A stretch of 64,000 nt of DNA, from the NCBI GenBank assembly GCA_040754075.1, contig JBFMDH010000010.1:33730-97729 (forward strand), given 5' to 3'. Source of the DNA: Acidobacteriota bacterium (GTDB taxonomy: Bacteria > Acidobacteriota > Blastocatellia > UBA7656). The notes under the pieces were generated by a model. It was not told where the DNA came from and did no database searches. It saw nothing but the letters and a program-made list of their open reading frames with translations. The stretch's first letter is position 1. Every line of letters starts with the position of its first letter. Shown here one piece after another: positions 34,300 through 43,826 of this stretch. Made by a program: the position numbers and the translations under genes.

Positions 34300-36987
34300 T
34301 CAATTAATTTCATATTTGAAATTGCTATCATCGCCGACGCGAATATGAACACTGCTGACCGCTTGCCCGGCAGCCATTCGCGCTAAAAACTCACCGGACA
34401 TTTCCGGCAATAATGTTCTGGTTAAAATGTGATCGACATTGCGCGCGCCGCTTTCAACTTCTTTACAGCGATTGGCAATTTCGTTCACCACACTCTCGTC
34501 ATAACCAAACGATGCGCCGTGATTGGCTTCGATGCGCGCGCGAATGCGACCCAGTTGCAAGCGTATGATATTGCGCATCACTTCATCCGAAAGCGGATAG
34601 TAAGGCACCACGACCATGCGACCGAGTAATGCCGGTTTGAACACTTTCAAGAGTTCCGGGCGAATCGCTTCAACTAAGGGTTCCGGGTCTGGGCGGGTAT
34701 CGGGGTCGGCGCAGAGCTTCATAAAAGTGTCCGTTCCGGTATTTGACGTCAGCAAGATGACCGTGTTTTTGAAATCAATCTCGCGCCCTTCACCATCTTC
34801 GAGCATTCCTTTATCAAAGACCTGATAGAAGAGTTCCATGACATCCGGGTGGGCTTTTTCAACTTCATCCAAAAGCACCACCGAATAAGGACGACGACGA
34901 ACCGCTTCGGTCAGCACACCGCCTTCACCATAACCGACATAGCCTGGGGGGGAGCCTTTTAAACTGGAAACCGTGTGGGCTTCCTGATACTCGCTCATAT
35001 TGATGGTGATCAGATTGCGCTCACCGCCATAAAGGGTTTCCGCGAGCGTCAAAGCGGTTTCGGTTTTACCGACGCCGCTTGGTCCCACAAGCAGGAATAC
35101 GCCAACCGGTCGCCTTGGGTCTGTGAGATTGGCTCTCGCGGTTCGTATGCGTTGGCTGATGGCTTCAAGCGCGTGCGATTGCCCGACGACTCGTTGTCCA
35201 AGTTTTTCTCTGAGCGCCAGCACCGTGTTGATTTCATCGGTCAACATTTTGCCAACGGGAATTCCTGTCCAACCTGAAATCACTTCGGCAATGGTTTGCG
35301 AGGTCACGCAAGGCTGCATCATCGGGGTTTCGCCTTGAACATTAATCAATTCTCCGTTCAAGCGCGTAAGCTCTGACCGCAAGGCTTCAACATCAATCGC
35401 CGGGGCGGCTGCCGTGGCACCTTCGGCTTTGCCGTCAGCTTTGGAAGTTGCGGCATACTCTTCGAGTTGGGTGCGCACCTCTTTAATCTTTTCAATCAAT
35501 TCGCGCTCCTGCTCCCACTGTTTGGAAAGGTTTTGTAGTCGCGTTTCCTGTTCACTTTTTTCAGTAGAGAGTTCATCAATGCGTTTTTGATGATTGGCAC
35601 CGGTAATCGCTTCGCGTTCGAGTGCGCCGATTTCAACCGTCAGTTGCGCGATGCGACGTTGAGCATCTTCAACCGATGCGGGAATCGCCGAAAGCCCAAT
35701 GGCTACGCGCGCACAGGCGGTGTCGAGAACGCTCACGCACTTATCGGGTAATTGACGACCCGAAATATAGCGATGCGAAAGGCGCACGGCGTCTTCGACG
35801 GCTTCTTCAAGAATGCGCGTGTTGTGATGTTTTTCGAGTGTATCGGTCAATCCGCGCATCATCACAATCGCCTGCTCTTCGCTCGGTTCTTCGACTTTTA
35901 CAACCTGAAAACGACGCGCGAGAGCGGCATCCTTCTCGAAATATTTTTTGTATTCCGCCCAGGTAGTCGCGGCAATAGTCCGCAGTTCGCCGCGCGCCAG
36001 AGCGGGCTTGAGTAAGTTAGCCGCATCGTTTTGACCGGCTTGCCCGCCCGCGCCAATCATGGTGTGGGCTTCGTCAATGAATAGAATAATCGGCTGGGGT
36101 GAAGATTTAACCTCTTCGATTACGGATTTCAGACGGTTCTCGAATTCGCCTTTGATACCTGCGCCGGCTTGCAGTAAACCTAAATCAAGGGTGCGCACCG
36201 CAACGTTTTTCAGCGCCGGTGGCACATCGCCTTGGGCTACGCGAACGGCGAAGCCTTCGACCACGGCGGTTTTCCCAACGCCCGCTTCGCCCGTAAGAAT
36301 CGGGTTGTTCTGGCGGCGGCGCGTGAGAATGTCAACCACTTGGCGAATCTCAAAATCGCGTCCGAGCACCGGATCAATCTTCTCTTCTCTGGCGCGCGCG
36401 GTTAAATCAATAGTGAATTGGTCTAGCGCCTTGGTCTTTCCGGGAGCCATCGTCGGGGCGCTTCCGTCGCCTGCCATCACCGGATGTTCCGCCATCCCTG
36501 ATGCCGCTTTGCTTTCGGCAGAACCGGCTGACAGGCTCGCCAGGTTTTCTTTTAACGCTTCAACCGAAATCGCCGAAAACTCGCGCGAAATTTCCCGGGC
36601 GATGCGCGCCAAATCTTCGTTCGCCAAAAGCGCCAGCAGCAAATGACCGGTGCGCACTTTGGTTTCACCATGCTCAACCGAAGCGATGAGCCAGGCTTCC
36701 TGTATAAGTTGCGGGATTCTGGGCGACAGCGCAGGGGTTCGCGCATTGCCGGTTTTTAACCGGTCGAGCGCATAGGTCAAATCGCGAGTGAGTCTTTCGT
36801 TGCTGACTTTATAATAACGGAAAATCTTTTCGATATCGGTGTCCGCAAGTTCGATTAACTTGATAAAGTAATGTTCGACATCGACATCATAATTGGTGCG
36901 TGAAAGACAAAGACCCGCAGCGCCTTCCAAGGCGTTGCGGCATGGGTCGTTTAATCTGCCGATAAGATTTTTTAAATTTACGTTCAT
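34300..36987 (-). CDS. clpV: T6SS sheath-recycling ATPase ClpV (TssH)
   Basis: 895 residues. I start at ATG 36987 ([12 protein letters not shown]), with AAGGGG at 7 bases; an upstream in-frame codon at 37005 lacks a site. Clp-N domain at 1-150, first AAA+ module with Walker [14 protein letters not shown] and Walker [10 protein letters not shown], a coiled middle domain (about 405-535), second AAA+ with [12 protein letters not shown] and [13 protein letters not shown], and a ClpB D2-small C-terminus. It disassembles contracted TssB/TssC sheath. The T6SS context and N-terminal region distinguish it from ClpB. The nearest promoter-like site is about 445 bases upstream. Confidence 0.95.
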   Translation of the reverse strand: MNVNLKNLIGRLNDPCRNALEGAAGLCLSRTNYDVDVEHYFIKLIELADTDIEKIFRYYKVSNERLTRDLTYALDRLKTGNARTPALSPRIPQLIQEAWLIASVEHGETKVRTGHLLLALLANEDLARIAREISREFSAISVEALKENLASLSAGSAESKAASGMAEHPVMAGDGSAPTMAPGKTKALDQFTIDLTARAREEKIDPVLGRDFEIRQVVDILTRRRQNNPILTGEAGVGKTAVVEGFAVRVAQGDVPPALKNVAVRTLDLGLLQAGAGIKGEFENRLKSVIEEVKSSPQPIILFIDEAHTMIGAGGQAGQNDAANLLKPALARGELRTIAATTWAEYKKYFEKDAALARRFQVVKVEEPSEEQAIVMMRGLTDTLEKHHNTRILEEAVEDAVRLSHRYISGRQLPDKCVSVLDTACARVAIGLSAIPASVEDAQRRIAQLTVEIGALEREAITGANHQKRIDELSTEKSEQETRLQNLSKQWEQERELIEKIKEVRTQLEEYAATSKADGKAEGATAAAPAIDVEALRSELTRLNGELINVQGETPMMQPCVTSQTIAEVISGWTGIPVGKMLTDEINTVLALREKLGQRVVGQSHALEAISQRIRTARANLTDPRRPVGVFLLVGPSGVGKTETALTLAETLYGGERNLITINMSEYQEAHTVSSLKGSPPGYVGYGEGGVLTEAVRRRPYSVVLLDEVEKAHPDVMELFYQVFDKGMLEDGEGREIDFKNTVILLTSNTGTDTFMKLCADPDTRPDPEPLVEAIRPELLKVFKPALLGRMVVVPYYPLSDEVMRNIIRLQLGRIRARIEANHGASFGYDESVVNEIANRCKEVESGARNVDHILTRTLLPEMSGEFLARMAAGQAVSSVHIRVGDDSNFKYEIN

Positions 36988-37431
36988 CGCGTACCCCTTT
37001 CGCAAATGGTTTCCAGTGCTGTGATACTACGATTTCTTTTTCTCGAAGCAAGTGTGCTACCCGGTGAGGAAGCATAACAAGGAATCAGTTTTTTGTTCGT
37101 CGTGCGTAATGTTCTCGCAAATAAATGCTTCGTGCAAGCGTCGTAGAAATTTCTTTCCATCGGGCTTTTCCCCGAAAAAGAAAAAAAATAACCGGGACCT
37201 TTCAAATCCAAGCCGCCTAAAAGTTCAATGGTTCTTAACGGGTTAAGAATCGCTCGAACCTCTTGATGCGCCATTTTTTTAATTGTTGCCAAGATAGCAA
37301 TTAATAAATGGGCAGACATTATTGGTATGACTTTTATGAAAGATCCCGAATTCGTAACCTTACGGTTATCGCTTTGCATCTCCTTAGTTTCTCTCCTGTT
37401 TTCTTTTATCTTCAAATATCGCTTCAAACAC

Positions 37432-37461
37432 TAACGCAATAAATTTCCGGAGTTTCCCTCA
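37432..37461 (-). promoter_or_regulatory. ECF-like promoter motif, copy 7 (upstream of clpV)
   Basis: On the minus strand TGAGGG (37456-37461), 17 bases, TGCGTTA (37432-37438). It shares TGAGGGAAACTC with copy 8. The clpV ATG is about 445 bases downstream, which implies a long leader or a small unrecognised gene. In the 37462-37667 part of the gap I see only an imperfect CGCTTTGCC/GGCAAAGCG dyad (37550-37604). Confidence 0.65.
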
Positions 37462-37667
37462 TAAAATCTGAAATTCATTAAGGGTCTGCTCAGAAAGGTT
37501 GAAAGGGCATCACGAAATCCTTAGCCAACATTAAGTTTTGCGATTTCCGCGCTTTGCCTTTAGCTGGCGAGTTGTACGAGGCTGAGTTGACCTTTGGCAA
37601 AGCGTTTTGCAGTTAAAAAGAATGGTGTAGCTTTTTTGCGTTGAGTTGGCAGGGTTGAATATAAGGG

Positions 37668-38687
37668 TTAATTTTTCACCGAAAGAACAACCTGCGAATC
37701 ATCCTCGTCGAAAGACTCGGTTTTTAACCACGTCGTCCAGCCGAGCATCGGACGCCGCCGCGCCCGCGTGGTCATAATGCAGGACGGGACTTCGGCTTTT
37801 TCCAAGACCAATTGCACATCGAAATCAAATTCCAAACCGCACATAAATCGGACGATTTCCGTGGCGGGCTTAAATGCCGAATTGACCGGCAAAAACTCGA
37901 CGAAATCTTTCAGTTTTAAAGGGCCAAGTTTGACCCGGAATTTTGATTGCGTATCCCAAATCTTTTCTCCGGCAATAGTGTTTACTCCCAATTGACTGTT
38001 GGCTCGACCGAGAAACGATTTGCTTTCATCATCGAGTTTTATCCATTGCCCGGTGAATTGTTCAATTTGCGCTTCGACGCCAAAAAAATCAGCGAGAATA
38101 GCTGCCATACTGACCGACGAGTGCGGCTGTTGGGCAATCAATCCGCCGTAGAGCAATAAGCCTTCATCGGGAAAGCTGAAGCGGTCGCGAAGCCCCGGCG
38201 TGCCCAGTCCAATGAGGTTGAACAAATGATCGGTAAAGGCATCAGCTTCGCCGCGCTCATAGCCAATCGGGAAGCGATACTTTTCCCAGGCGCGGAAAAA
38301 CAGTGAAATCGCCCGGTGATTAAAGATGTCAAAAAAGTCCCAGAGCGCCGTATCTTTATAGCGCACGCGCTCAATCAGGAGTTCGGTGTAAGGGTTCGGC
38401 AATAACCCGACTGGACCCGTAAGCCCCATAAACGCCACCAGCATCGAAGGCGGTTGGTGGTCTTCGCCCCGCCGCATTTGATGAATTTGACTGGGCGGAA
38501 AATTTAAAGAAACGAGGGTGCGAAAGCGTGCCACTTCCCGCGCAGGGTTGATGTCACGCCCGACCGGTTGCCGGTTTTTGAATATTCTTTCGAGCAAACG
38601 CACCGCTTGAAAAAAATCGAACCGGTAAGGTTCTTCAAACAGTTGAATGCTTAAAGGATGATTTGTTCCCCCGCTCTCGGTGGCCAT
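37668..38687 (-). CDS. tssG: T6SS baseplate protein TssG
   Basis: 339 residues. Typical TssG features: the opening LFEEPYRFDFFQAVRLLERIF, ARFRTLVSLNFPPSQI, FMGLTGPVGLLPNPYTELLIERVRYKDTALWDFFDIFNHR and AISLFFRAWEKYRFPIGYERG. It forms the baseplate wedge with TssF and TssE. The start overlaps the end of tssF by 37 bases, so the two are translationally linked. It is the last gene of its block. Confidence 0.94.
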   Translation of the reverse strand: MATESGGTNHPLSIQLFEEPYRFDFFQAVRLLERIFKNRQPVGRDINPAREVARFRTLVSLNFPPSQIHQMRRGEDHQPPSMLVAFMGLTGPVGLLPNPYTELLIERVRYKDTALWDFFDIFNHRAISLFFRAWEKYRFPIGYERGEADAFTDHLFNLIGLGTPGLRDRFSFPDEGLLLYGGLIAQQPHSSVSMAAILADFFGVEAQIEQFTGQWIKLDDESKSFLGRANSQLGVNTIAGEKIWDTQSKFRVKLGPLKLKDFVEFLPVNSAFKPATEIVRFMCGLEFDFDVQLVLEKAEVPSCIMTTRARRRPMLGWTTWLKTESFDEDDSQVVLSVKN

Positions 38688-40531
38688 CTTTTTAATATTC
38701 CTTCCTGGTCGGTTTTCCTGGCGACCAGTTGATTGAACGAATTGACCGAAGCATACAGCGCAAGAAATCTATCGAGCACCGAAGCGAATAGAAATACCCC
38801 GGCGCCGACAAATTTTTCTTCATCGAATTCAATGGTGGTTTCAAGTCCGCGCACAAATCCTGTGCCGATGCGCTCGCCGATTTGTCGAACCACGCGGCGG
38901 CTTGAAAGGTTGGCGATGCCTTGAATCTGTTTTCGCGTTGATGAAGTGTTCAAAAAATCATAAAGCATTAACACTTCCTGCAATGGTGTGGTCGTGAGTC
39001 CATTGGCAGGTCCTTCGACCAATGAAATATGATTGAGCGACAAATGCGAAATGAGTCGCCAGTGGGTACTGCGACGCAACGGCGGGCGCAAGGTTTCCGT
39101 TGGCTTTTTCAAACAGCGACCTCTGGAAAGCGGACCCGGGGTTTCGACTTCAAAATCGCCTTCGCGACCGCCAAACGGCAACTTGCTCGGCAAATCGCGA
39201 TTCGTGCAGGTGGTTTCAAGGGTCACGACTTCAACCGGCGGGACGTGTGGATTAAAGCCTAAATCAACCAGCGTCAGGTAAACTTCGGTGCCTTCATCAT
39301 CGGCGACCTGTGAAGTTCTGCGGGTCGCATACCAGAAAGCTTTTTCCTGTTCATCCGAACGCGCGTGTTGATAAGAATAAAACGGTTGAAAACTTTTGAT
39401 TTTCTGGTGCTGCGGATTCAAAGTGAAAACTTCATCAACCGAATAGACCTCGGTTGCCTGTTGCCGGTGGACATCGGCAATCACCCGGTATTCATTTTTC
39501 TGTTGAGTCAAATTTATCGGTTCAGCGATTTTTTGAAACAGGTTGATGACGGGTGTGCACCCGAGTTGAAAGGTGTTGGCGCTGACGACAGCGCGAGGTT
39601 GTTGGACGTCGCGCAATTTAATCACTATTTCAAACCGGTCGCCGAAGCCTTCTTTCGCCGCTTCGTTCAAGCCCTGAATATCAAAGAATAAAAATTTCTC
39701 AGGACAGGCGAAATATTCGGTCAGTAAACGGTAGCCGGGAAATGACCGCGCCGTATAAGGCAACATCGCTTCGTCGAGTTCAAAGCCTACGGTTTTAATC
39801 ACACCTGGTGGAAGTTTTTTGACTTGCGGCAAACGGCTCAACCGGGTGGTTTCAGTTCTTTTGATAAGTGGGCGAAGTTCGACTTCAACCACATTATTGA
39901 AAATCATCTCATAGAGCGGATAAACCAGTTGGGGTTCACCATTGATATAAAACCGAAGTTTATCAATCGGTTCCTCTTTGCCCTTTTGCCCGACTTTCAA
40001 ATTTGAAAGTTTGGTGCCGTTCATACAGCGAAGCGAAATGCGAATCACTGCCTCACTCCATCTGCCTCGCGTATCTACAGGGTCTAAAGATTCCAGCGCG
40101 GCGTTTTCAACTTCAATCGGCCAGACCACCACCGGATACGACGTGCGAAACCGGCAAGGCGTTCCCTGATAAGGTCGCGAGTACAACACCGTTTCGCGCT
40201 CGACCGGATAACCCGTGGTGATCTTTCCCTGCTCCGGGTCTAGCTCAAATTTGACAATCGACATCGATGGAATTGGCGCAAGATAATGCGGGTATAAAAC
40301 ATTCAGCAGGGATTCCGTTATTTCGGGAAATTCGTCGGCGATTTTCAGTTGCACGCGGGCGGCTAAAAACGCGAAAGCTTCAATCATGCGCTCAACGTGC
40401 GGGTCTTCGCATTTGTCGGCTTCGAGTTGCAAACGCCCGGCAATTTTCGGGTATTTTCGGGCAAATTCCGCCCCCATCTGTCGCAAAAAGACCAACTCAC
40501 GTTCGTAATAACCGAGCAGTTCGTCGCGCAT
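38651..40531 (-). CDS. tssF: T6SS baseplate protein TssF
   Basis: 626 residues, normal length. Canonical N-terminus (LLGYYERELVFLRQMGAEFA and KYPKIAGRLQL) and the region RMIEAFAFLAARVQLKIADEFPEITESLLNVLYPHYLAPIPSM are diagnostic. It is the main wedge component, with two copies per TssG. It follows the methyltransferase gene by about 70 bases and overlaps tssG. Confidence 0.95.
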   Translation of the reverse strand: MRDELLGYYERELVFLRQMGAEFARKYPKIAGRLQLEADKCEDPHVERMIEAFAFLAARVQLKIADEFPEITESLLNVLYPHYLAPIPSMSIVKFELDPEQGKITTGYPVERETVLYSRPYQGTPCRFRTSYPVVVWPIEVENAALESLDPVDTRGRWSEAVIRISLRCMNGTKLSNLKVGQKGKEEPIDKLRFYINGEPQLVYPLYEMIFNNVVEVELRPLIKRTETTRLSRLPQVKKLPPGVIKTVGFELDEAMLPYTARSFPGYRLLTEYFACPEKFLFFDIQGLNEAAKEGFGDRFEIVIKLRDVQQPRAVVSANTFQLGCTPVINLFQKIAEPINLTQQKNEYRVIADVHRQQATEVYSVDEVFTLNPQHQKIKSFQPFYSYQHARSDEQEKAFWYATRRTSQVADDEGTEVYLTLVDLGFNPHVPPVEVVTLETTCTNRDLPSKLPFGGREGDFEVETPGPLSRGRCLKKPTETLRPPLRRSTHWRLISHLSLNHISLVEGPANGLTTTPLQEVLMLYDFLNTSSTRKQIQGIANLSSRRVVRQIGERIGTGFVRGLETTIEFDEEKFVGAGVFLFASVLDRFLALYASVNSFNQLVARKTDQEGILKRWPPRAGEQIIL

Positions 40532-40600
40532 GAAATTCGCTTTCCCTTCTTTTATCTATTGATGCATTCGTCAATCAGGCTTTGAAGAGATACCATCGAA

Positions 40601-42226
40601 TCAAGCTTCAAGTAAAGCCACCCGCGCAAGCTTTTGCAGGTTGGTCGCGAGTCCGCCTTGAATGATTTGACGAATCTCCGGTTCGGTTGGCGTTGAACCA
40701 TCCGGCTTTTTAATTGTCGATTCGCTGAGGACAAACGCCACCAACTCATCCGCGAGTTGTTGCAGGTCGCGCGTTCCATCAAGCAATTGCACGAGCTTTT
40801 GTCCGATGGGGTCTTCCTGTTCGACATTTTTATGAGTCAGCGAACTGACCACTGAACCGCGATTGGCTTGCGCTCTTGCCAGCCGGCTGGCAGCCGGATA
40901 CTTACTCACTTCGCTGACAAAGTTTGGTTGATGAATATGAAATTCCACCAATCCTGACCCGCAGGCAGCCAGAATGATTTGTGCCAGGGTGTTTGCCTCT
41001 TCAAAAAAATTATTATCCGGCAGTTGATGGACACCGGCGCTATTTAAGAGTCGTCTGGCAGTTAATACCAACTCATCCCACCCCACTGAACGCGGATAAA
41101 TACTGCCGAGGTAAAGCAATGCGGCTTTGGCTAGAGGGTAATCCGTCGACAACACAGATTTTTTCGAGCCGCGAAACTCTTCGACCTCGCCTTCATTTAA
41201 ATTCAATTTCGCGGACACCGGTTTTGCCGGTGATGAAAAATAAAATCCCCGGATTCGTTGAGGCTGAATCTCTCTTTGCAATTCAACCGTTTTTCGGCAT
41301 AGCAAGGTCTGACGAAATTGTCGGCATTTCAAAAAATCCATGTACTGCTCTTTGATGACGATCTGTTCGTCATCAAATTGGCTCAGGAATTCGCGAATCG
41401 GTTGCGGGTAAATGAAATCCTGCATCTCGAAGAAATCAGCCTCGGCAAGATACTGCAAACCGTGTTGGTTGGCTTCATCCATGAACTGATAAAAATAGAA
41501 AGAGGTATTCGATGGGGCGAAATCATCGTGATAAATCTGGCTCGCGCGATAACTCATCAACCGGTCAATTTCGCGTTTGAGCAACAGCGGATATATCGCC
41601 TCTTCCCCCTGTTCGTTGCCGGTGAATTTACTGTTAATAAACTGCAAAAGTCCGACCCCCTGTTCGACCATCACCTGCGGGTCGCTGATGCCTCGCGTGT
41701 GAAAGGTCATCATCTCGCGCATCATCTGATGAACGCGATTTCCCGGATAGGCGTTATAGCTGATGTAAGCGACGCCCTGCGGCGCAAGCAAAGATTCACA
41801 CAACAGCATTAATTGTTTGCGAACAAATTCGGGAACCCAGGAATAGAATCCATGCGCGATGATGTAATCAAACTCGCCCCAACTGGCGTCAATTTCCATG
41901 ATGTCACAGGCGCGAAGGTCTAAATTTTTGAGTCCGAGTTCTGCCGCTAAGGCATTGCCGTATTCGAGCGGTTTGGGCGCAAGGTCGATGCCGATGAATT
42001 CACTTTCCGGGAGTCCATAAGCCATCGCCAGTAAATTCGCGCCGTCGCCGCAACCGATTTCCAGCACACGGCATTTCGTAACCGGTGCCGGTTGCATTCC
42101 AAATAGTGTGGCTAGCGATGCCAGTCGGTCAGGGTGGGTTTGCTGAAACGGATAGCCGACATACCAGACTTCGTCATAAGACTCTTTGGTCTGCTCGATG
42201 ACCTGTGCTGCATGGGAGTTATTCAT
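40601..42226 (-). CDS. SAM-dependent methyltransferase with regulatory domain, inside the T6SS cluster
   Basis: 541 residues. The N-terminal class I methyltransferase (about 1-200) shows motif I VLEIGCGDGANLLAMA, motif II FIGIDLAP and post-motif FDYIIAHGFYSWVP ... YISYNAYPGNRVHQMMREMM. The following ~300 residues match the methyltransferase regulatory domain type (PF10119-like) with winged-helix-like ends. Substrate unknown: protein, lipid or small molecule are all possible. The gene sits 31 bases after tssE and 69 before tssF on the same strand, so it is co-transcribed with baseplate genes. Methyltransferases are not core T6SS components. Confidence 0.85.
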   Translation of the reverse strand: MNNSHAAQVIEQTKESYDEVWYVGYPFQQTHPDRLASLATLFGMQPAPVTKCRVLEIGCGDGANLLAMAYGLPESEFIGIDLAPKPLEYGNALAAELGLKNLDLRACDIMEIDASWGEFDYIIAHGFYSWVPEFVRKQLMLLCESLLAPQGVAYISYNAYPGNRVHQMMREMMTFHTRGISDPQVMVEQGVGLLQFINSKFTGNEQGEEAIYPLLLKREIDRLMSYRASQIYHDDFAPSNTSFYFYQFMDEANQHGLQYLAEADFFEMQDFIYPQPIREFLSQFDDEQIVIKEQYMDFLKCRQFRQTLLCRKTVELQREIQPQRIRGFYFSSPAKPVSAKLNLNEGEVEEFRGSKKSVLSTDYPLAKAALLYLGSIYPRSVGWDELVLTARRLLNSAGVHQLPDNNFFEEANTLAQIILAACGSGLVEFHIHQPNFVSEVSKYPAASRLARAQANRGSVVSSLTHKNVEQEDPIGQKLVQLLDGTRDLQQLADELVAFVLSESTIKKPDGSTPTEPEIRQIIQGGLATNLQKLARVALLEA

Positions 42227-42257
42227 TTTTTCACCTCATTGATTTGGGAAAACGGGT

Positions 42258-42746
42258 TTAATCTTCTTTGACCAGATATTCACCGCTCAACAATTGTAAG
42301 ACGGTATCAAAGGTAACCGGTTCGGGTGTGGGTTCGACGCGAAGGTGTCCATCAATGCGAAAGCGCAAGGCGCGTTCGCCTTCAAAAACCGTTGGTTCGA
42401 GCCGGACGGACACATTGATCAGTCGCGGTTCAAAAATACTGATGGCTTCTTCGAGCTTTTTGCGTAAGCCCACCTGATGATGCGGATTTTGTGGATTGAG
42501 TGAGGTAAATTCCGGCAACCCGTAGGAAGCCAGCGAGTTCTTCAATTCGATTAACCCTTCGGGTACGCCTTCGGCATTCTGGCGCGTATTCAATAGCCAC
42601 TCAAGGTCGCGTTTGATGGATTGTTTCAACTCGCGAAGGGTTTTAGAGCGCGAAGCCGGAGCCTCGCGCGACATCTGCGGTTCGTAATCAATCAAACGGT
42701 CGATGACCGATGGAGTGATTTTAATTTCGTTATCAAATCTCGCCAT
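42258..42746 (-). CDS. tssE: T6SS baseplate protein TssE (gp25-like)
   Basis: 162 residues. gp25/lysozyme-like fold: ITPSVIDRLID, ESIKRDLEWLLNTR-type segment (LKQSIKRDLEWLLNTRQNAEG), LKNSLASYGLPEFTSLNP and LEEAISIFEPRLINVSVRLE. The conserved EPRL of sheath-initiator proteins is present. It is located 35 bases after the unknown SHG/GCN gene. Confidence 0.93.
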   Translation of the reverse strand: MARFDNEIKITPSVIDRLIDYEPQMSREAPASRSKTLRELKQSIKRDLEWLLNTRQNAEGVPEGLIELKNSLASYGLPEFTSLNPQNPHHQVGLRKKLEEAISIFEPRLINVSVRLEPTVFEGERALRFRIDGHLRVEPTPEPVTFDTVLQLLSGEYLVKED

Positions 42747-42781
42747 GCGGCTAACTCCTCGGTACTTACTACAACAATGCG

Positions 42782-43678
42782 TTACACGGTCGCAAGTTTT
42801 TGCTTGTAAGAATCATCAAGCGGCACATGATAACTCGATTCATTATCATCCCAGATGACCGGCAAAACAAAGCGGTCATTGCCGATGCCCTGGGGCGCTT
42901 GTCGCCATTCGCCGCATAATTCTTTCGCCCAACGCGCCGCATAACTGGGAATGTTCATAAACGATTCCGAATCGACGCTGGAATGTCCGTCAATATCACG
43001 AACGTCGATAATCAACGGTTCCTGATTGGCGATGCGATAACTCGGATCAAAAAAATTACGCCGGCGTGTCCGGCTGGTCGTCGGACTTTCAGCCGTCAAC
43101 CCGCCCATGGTTTTCCCGGCGCGCGGTTTGTGCGGAGCAATTCGCAAATAAAACATTCTTGCCGACGGGGCGGTGACACTCGAAGCATTAAAAGCGGTTT
43201 TGTAGGCTTGCAACAAAGTGGGATTTGCCCCGACATTGCATCCGCGAATTTCCAAACGGATTTTTTTCAAGCGCAGGTCGGCAATATTTTTGGCTAAATT
43301 AATAACCGCCTCTGCTTTCAATCCCATCATTGAGGCAAGGTTGACGACTGCGGGCGTCTGGGTTCCGAAAATGGTTTTTTGTGCGAGGTCGGCAAGCGCC
43401 GATAATTCCTTAATGATTAAACCGGTGGCATTAAATTGTGAAGATTTGCCGAATTTGATGAGCAATCCGTTATTGATATTTCCGTGGCTGATTAAAATAT
43501 GGGTCGATTCGGAACGTTTCAACATTTTGCTGATGAGGTCTTCCAAATCCGTGAAGCTAACGATATCACCCACCCCGATTTTGCCCGATTTCGTCGTTTC
43601 CAAACCGCACTTTTGATAAAACTCTTTGATTAAATCCGTCCGTTGAAGATTTCCAATAAAAACAACTGTATCTGCCAT
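42782..43678 (-). CDS. Unknown protein with SHG and GCN motifs, T6SS-linked
   Basis: 298 residues, no signal peptide. I do not recognise the family. Two spaced motifs stand out: THILISHGNINNGLL (His65) and RLEIRGCNVGANPTLLQAY (Cys147). Their order and spacing resemble the His/Cys dyad of caspase-like folds, including DUF4347-type domains, so a cysteine peptidase is possible. The C-terminal ~100 residues include a basic TSRTRRRNFFDP stretch and no clear domain. GGAGTTG precedes the ATG. It has its own promoter-like motif (copy 8) and leads the tssE-methyltransferase-tssF-tssG block. Candidate effector or assembly protease; both are inference. Confidence 0.72.
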   Translation of the reverse strand: MADTVVFIGNLQRTDLIKEFYQKCGLETTKSGKIGVGDIVSFTDLEDLISKMLKRSESTHILISHGNINNGLLIKFGKSSQFNATGLIIKELSALADLAQKTIFGTQTPAVVNLASMMGLKAEAVINLAKNIADLRLKKIRLEIRGCNVGANPTLLQAYKTAFNASSVTAPSARMFYLRIAPHKPRAGKTMGGLTAESPTTSRTRRRNFFDPSYRIANQEPLIIDVRDIDGHSSVDSESFMNIPSYAARWAKELCGEWRQAPQGIGNDRFVLPVIWDDNESSYHVPLDDSYKQKLATV

Positions 43679-43720
43679 ATCAACTCCAGTTTGAATTTTT
43701 TAACATCAACTCCAATCCGT

Positions 43721-43750
43721 ATACGCAAAAGATGGCATGAGTTTCCCTCA
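43721..43750 (-). promoter_or_regulatory. ECF-like promoter motif, copy 8 (SHG/GCN-tssE block)
   Basis: On the minus strand TGAGGG (43745-43750), 17 bases, TGCGTAT (43721-43727). The downstream element differs from the others at two positions. It lies 43 bases before the ATG of the SHG/GCN gene. Confidence 0.6.
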
Positions 43751-43826
43751 AAACTCTGTCACCCGGATTCTCTGCAAGGCTGATACAGTTGTTCAAAACT
43801 CACACATGCCTAACCGCAGCGCCAAA

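Noticed and set aside
37055..37075. CTACCCGGTGAGGAAGC on the plus strand resembling the downstream part of motif copy 1
   Set aside because: It lacks both core elements and no plus-strand gene follows.
36984..37427. 147-codon open frame on the minus strand upstream of clpV
   Set aside because: It overlaps the clpV start, has no properly spaced ribosome site, begins within 5 bases of the predicted -10 element and resembles no family. Kept only as a question in the leader finding.
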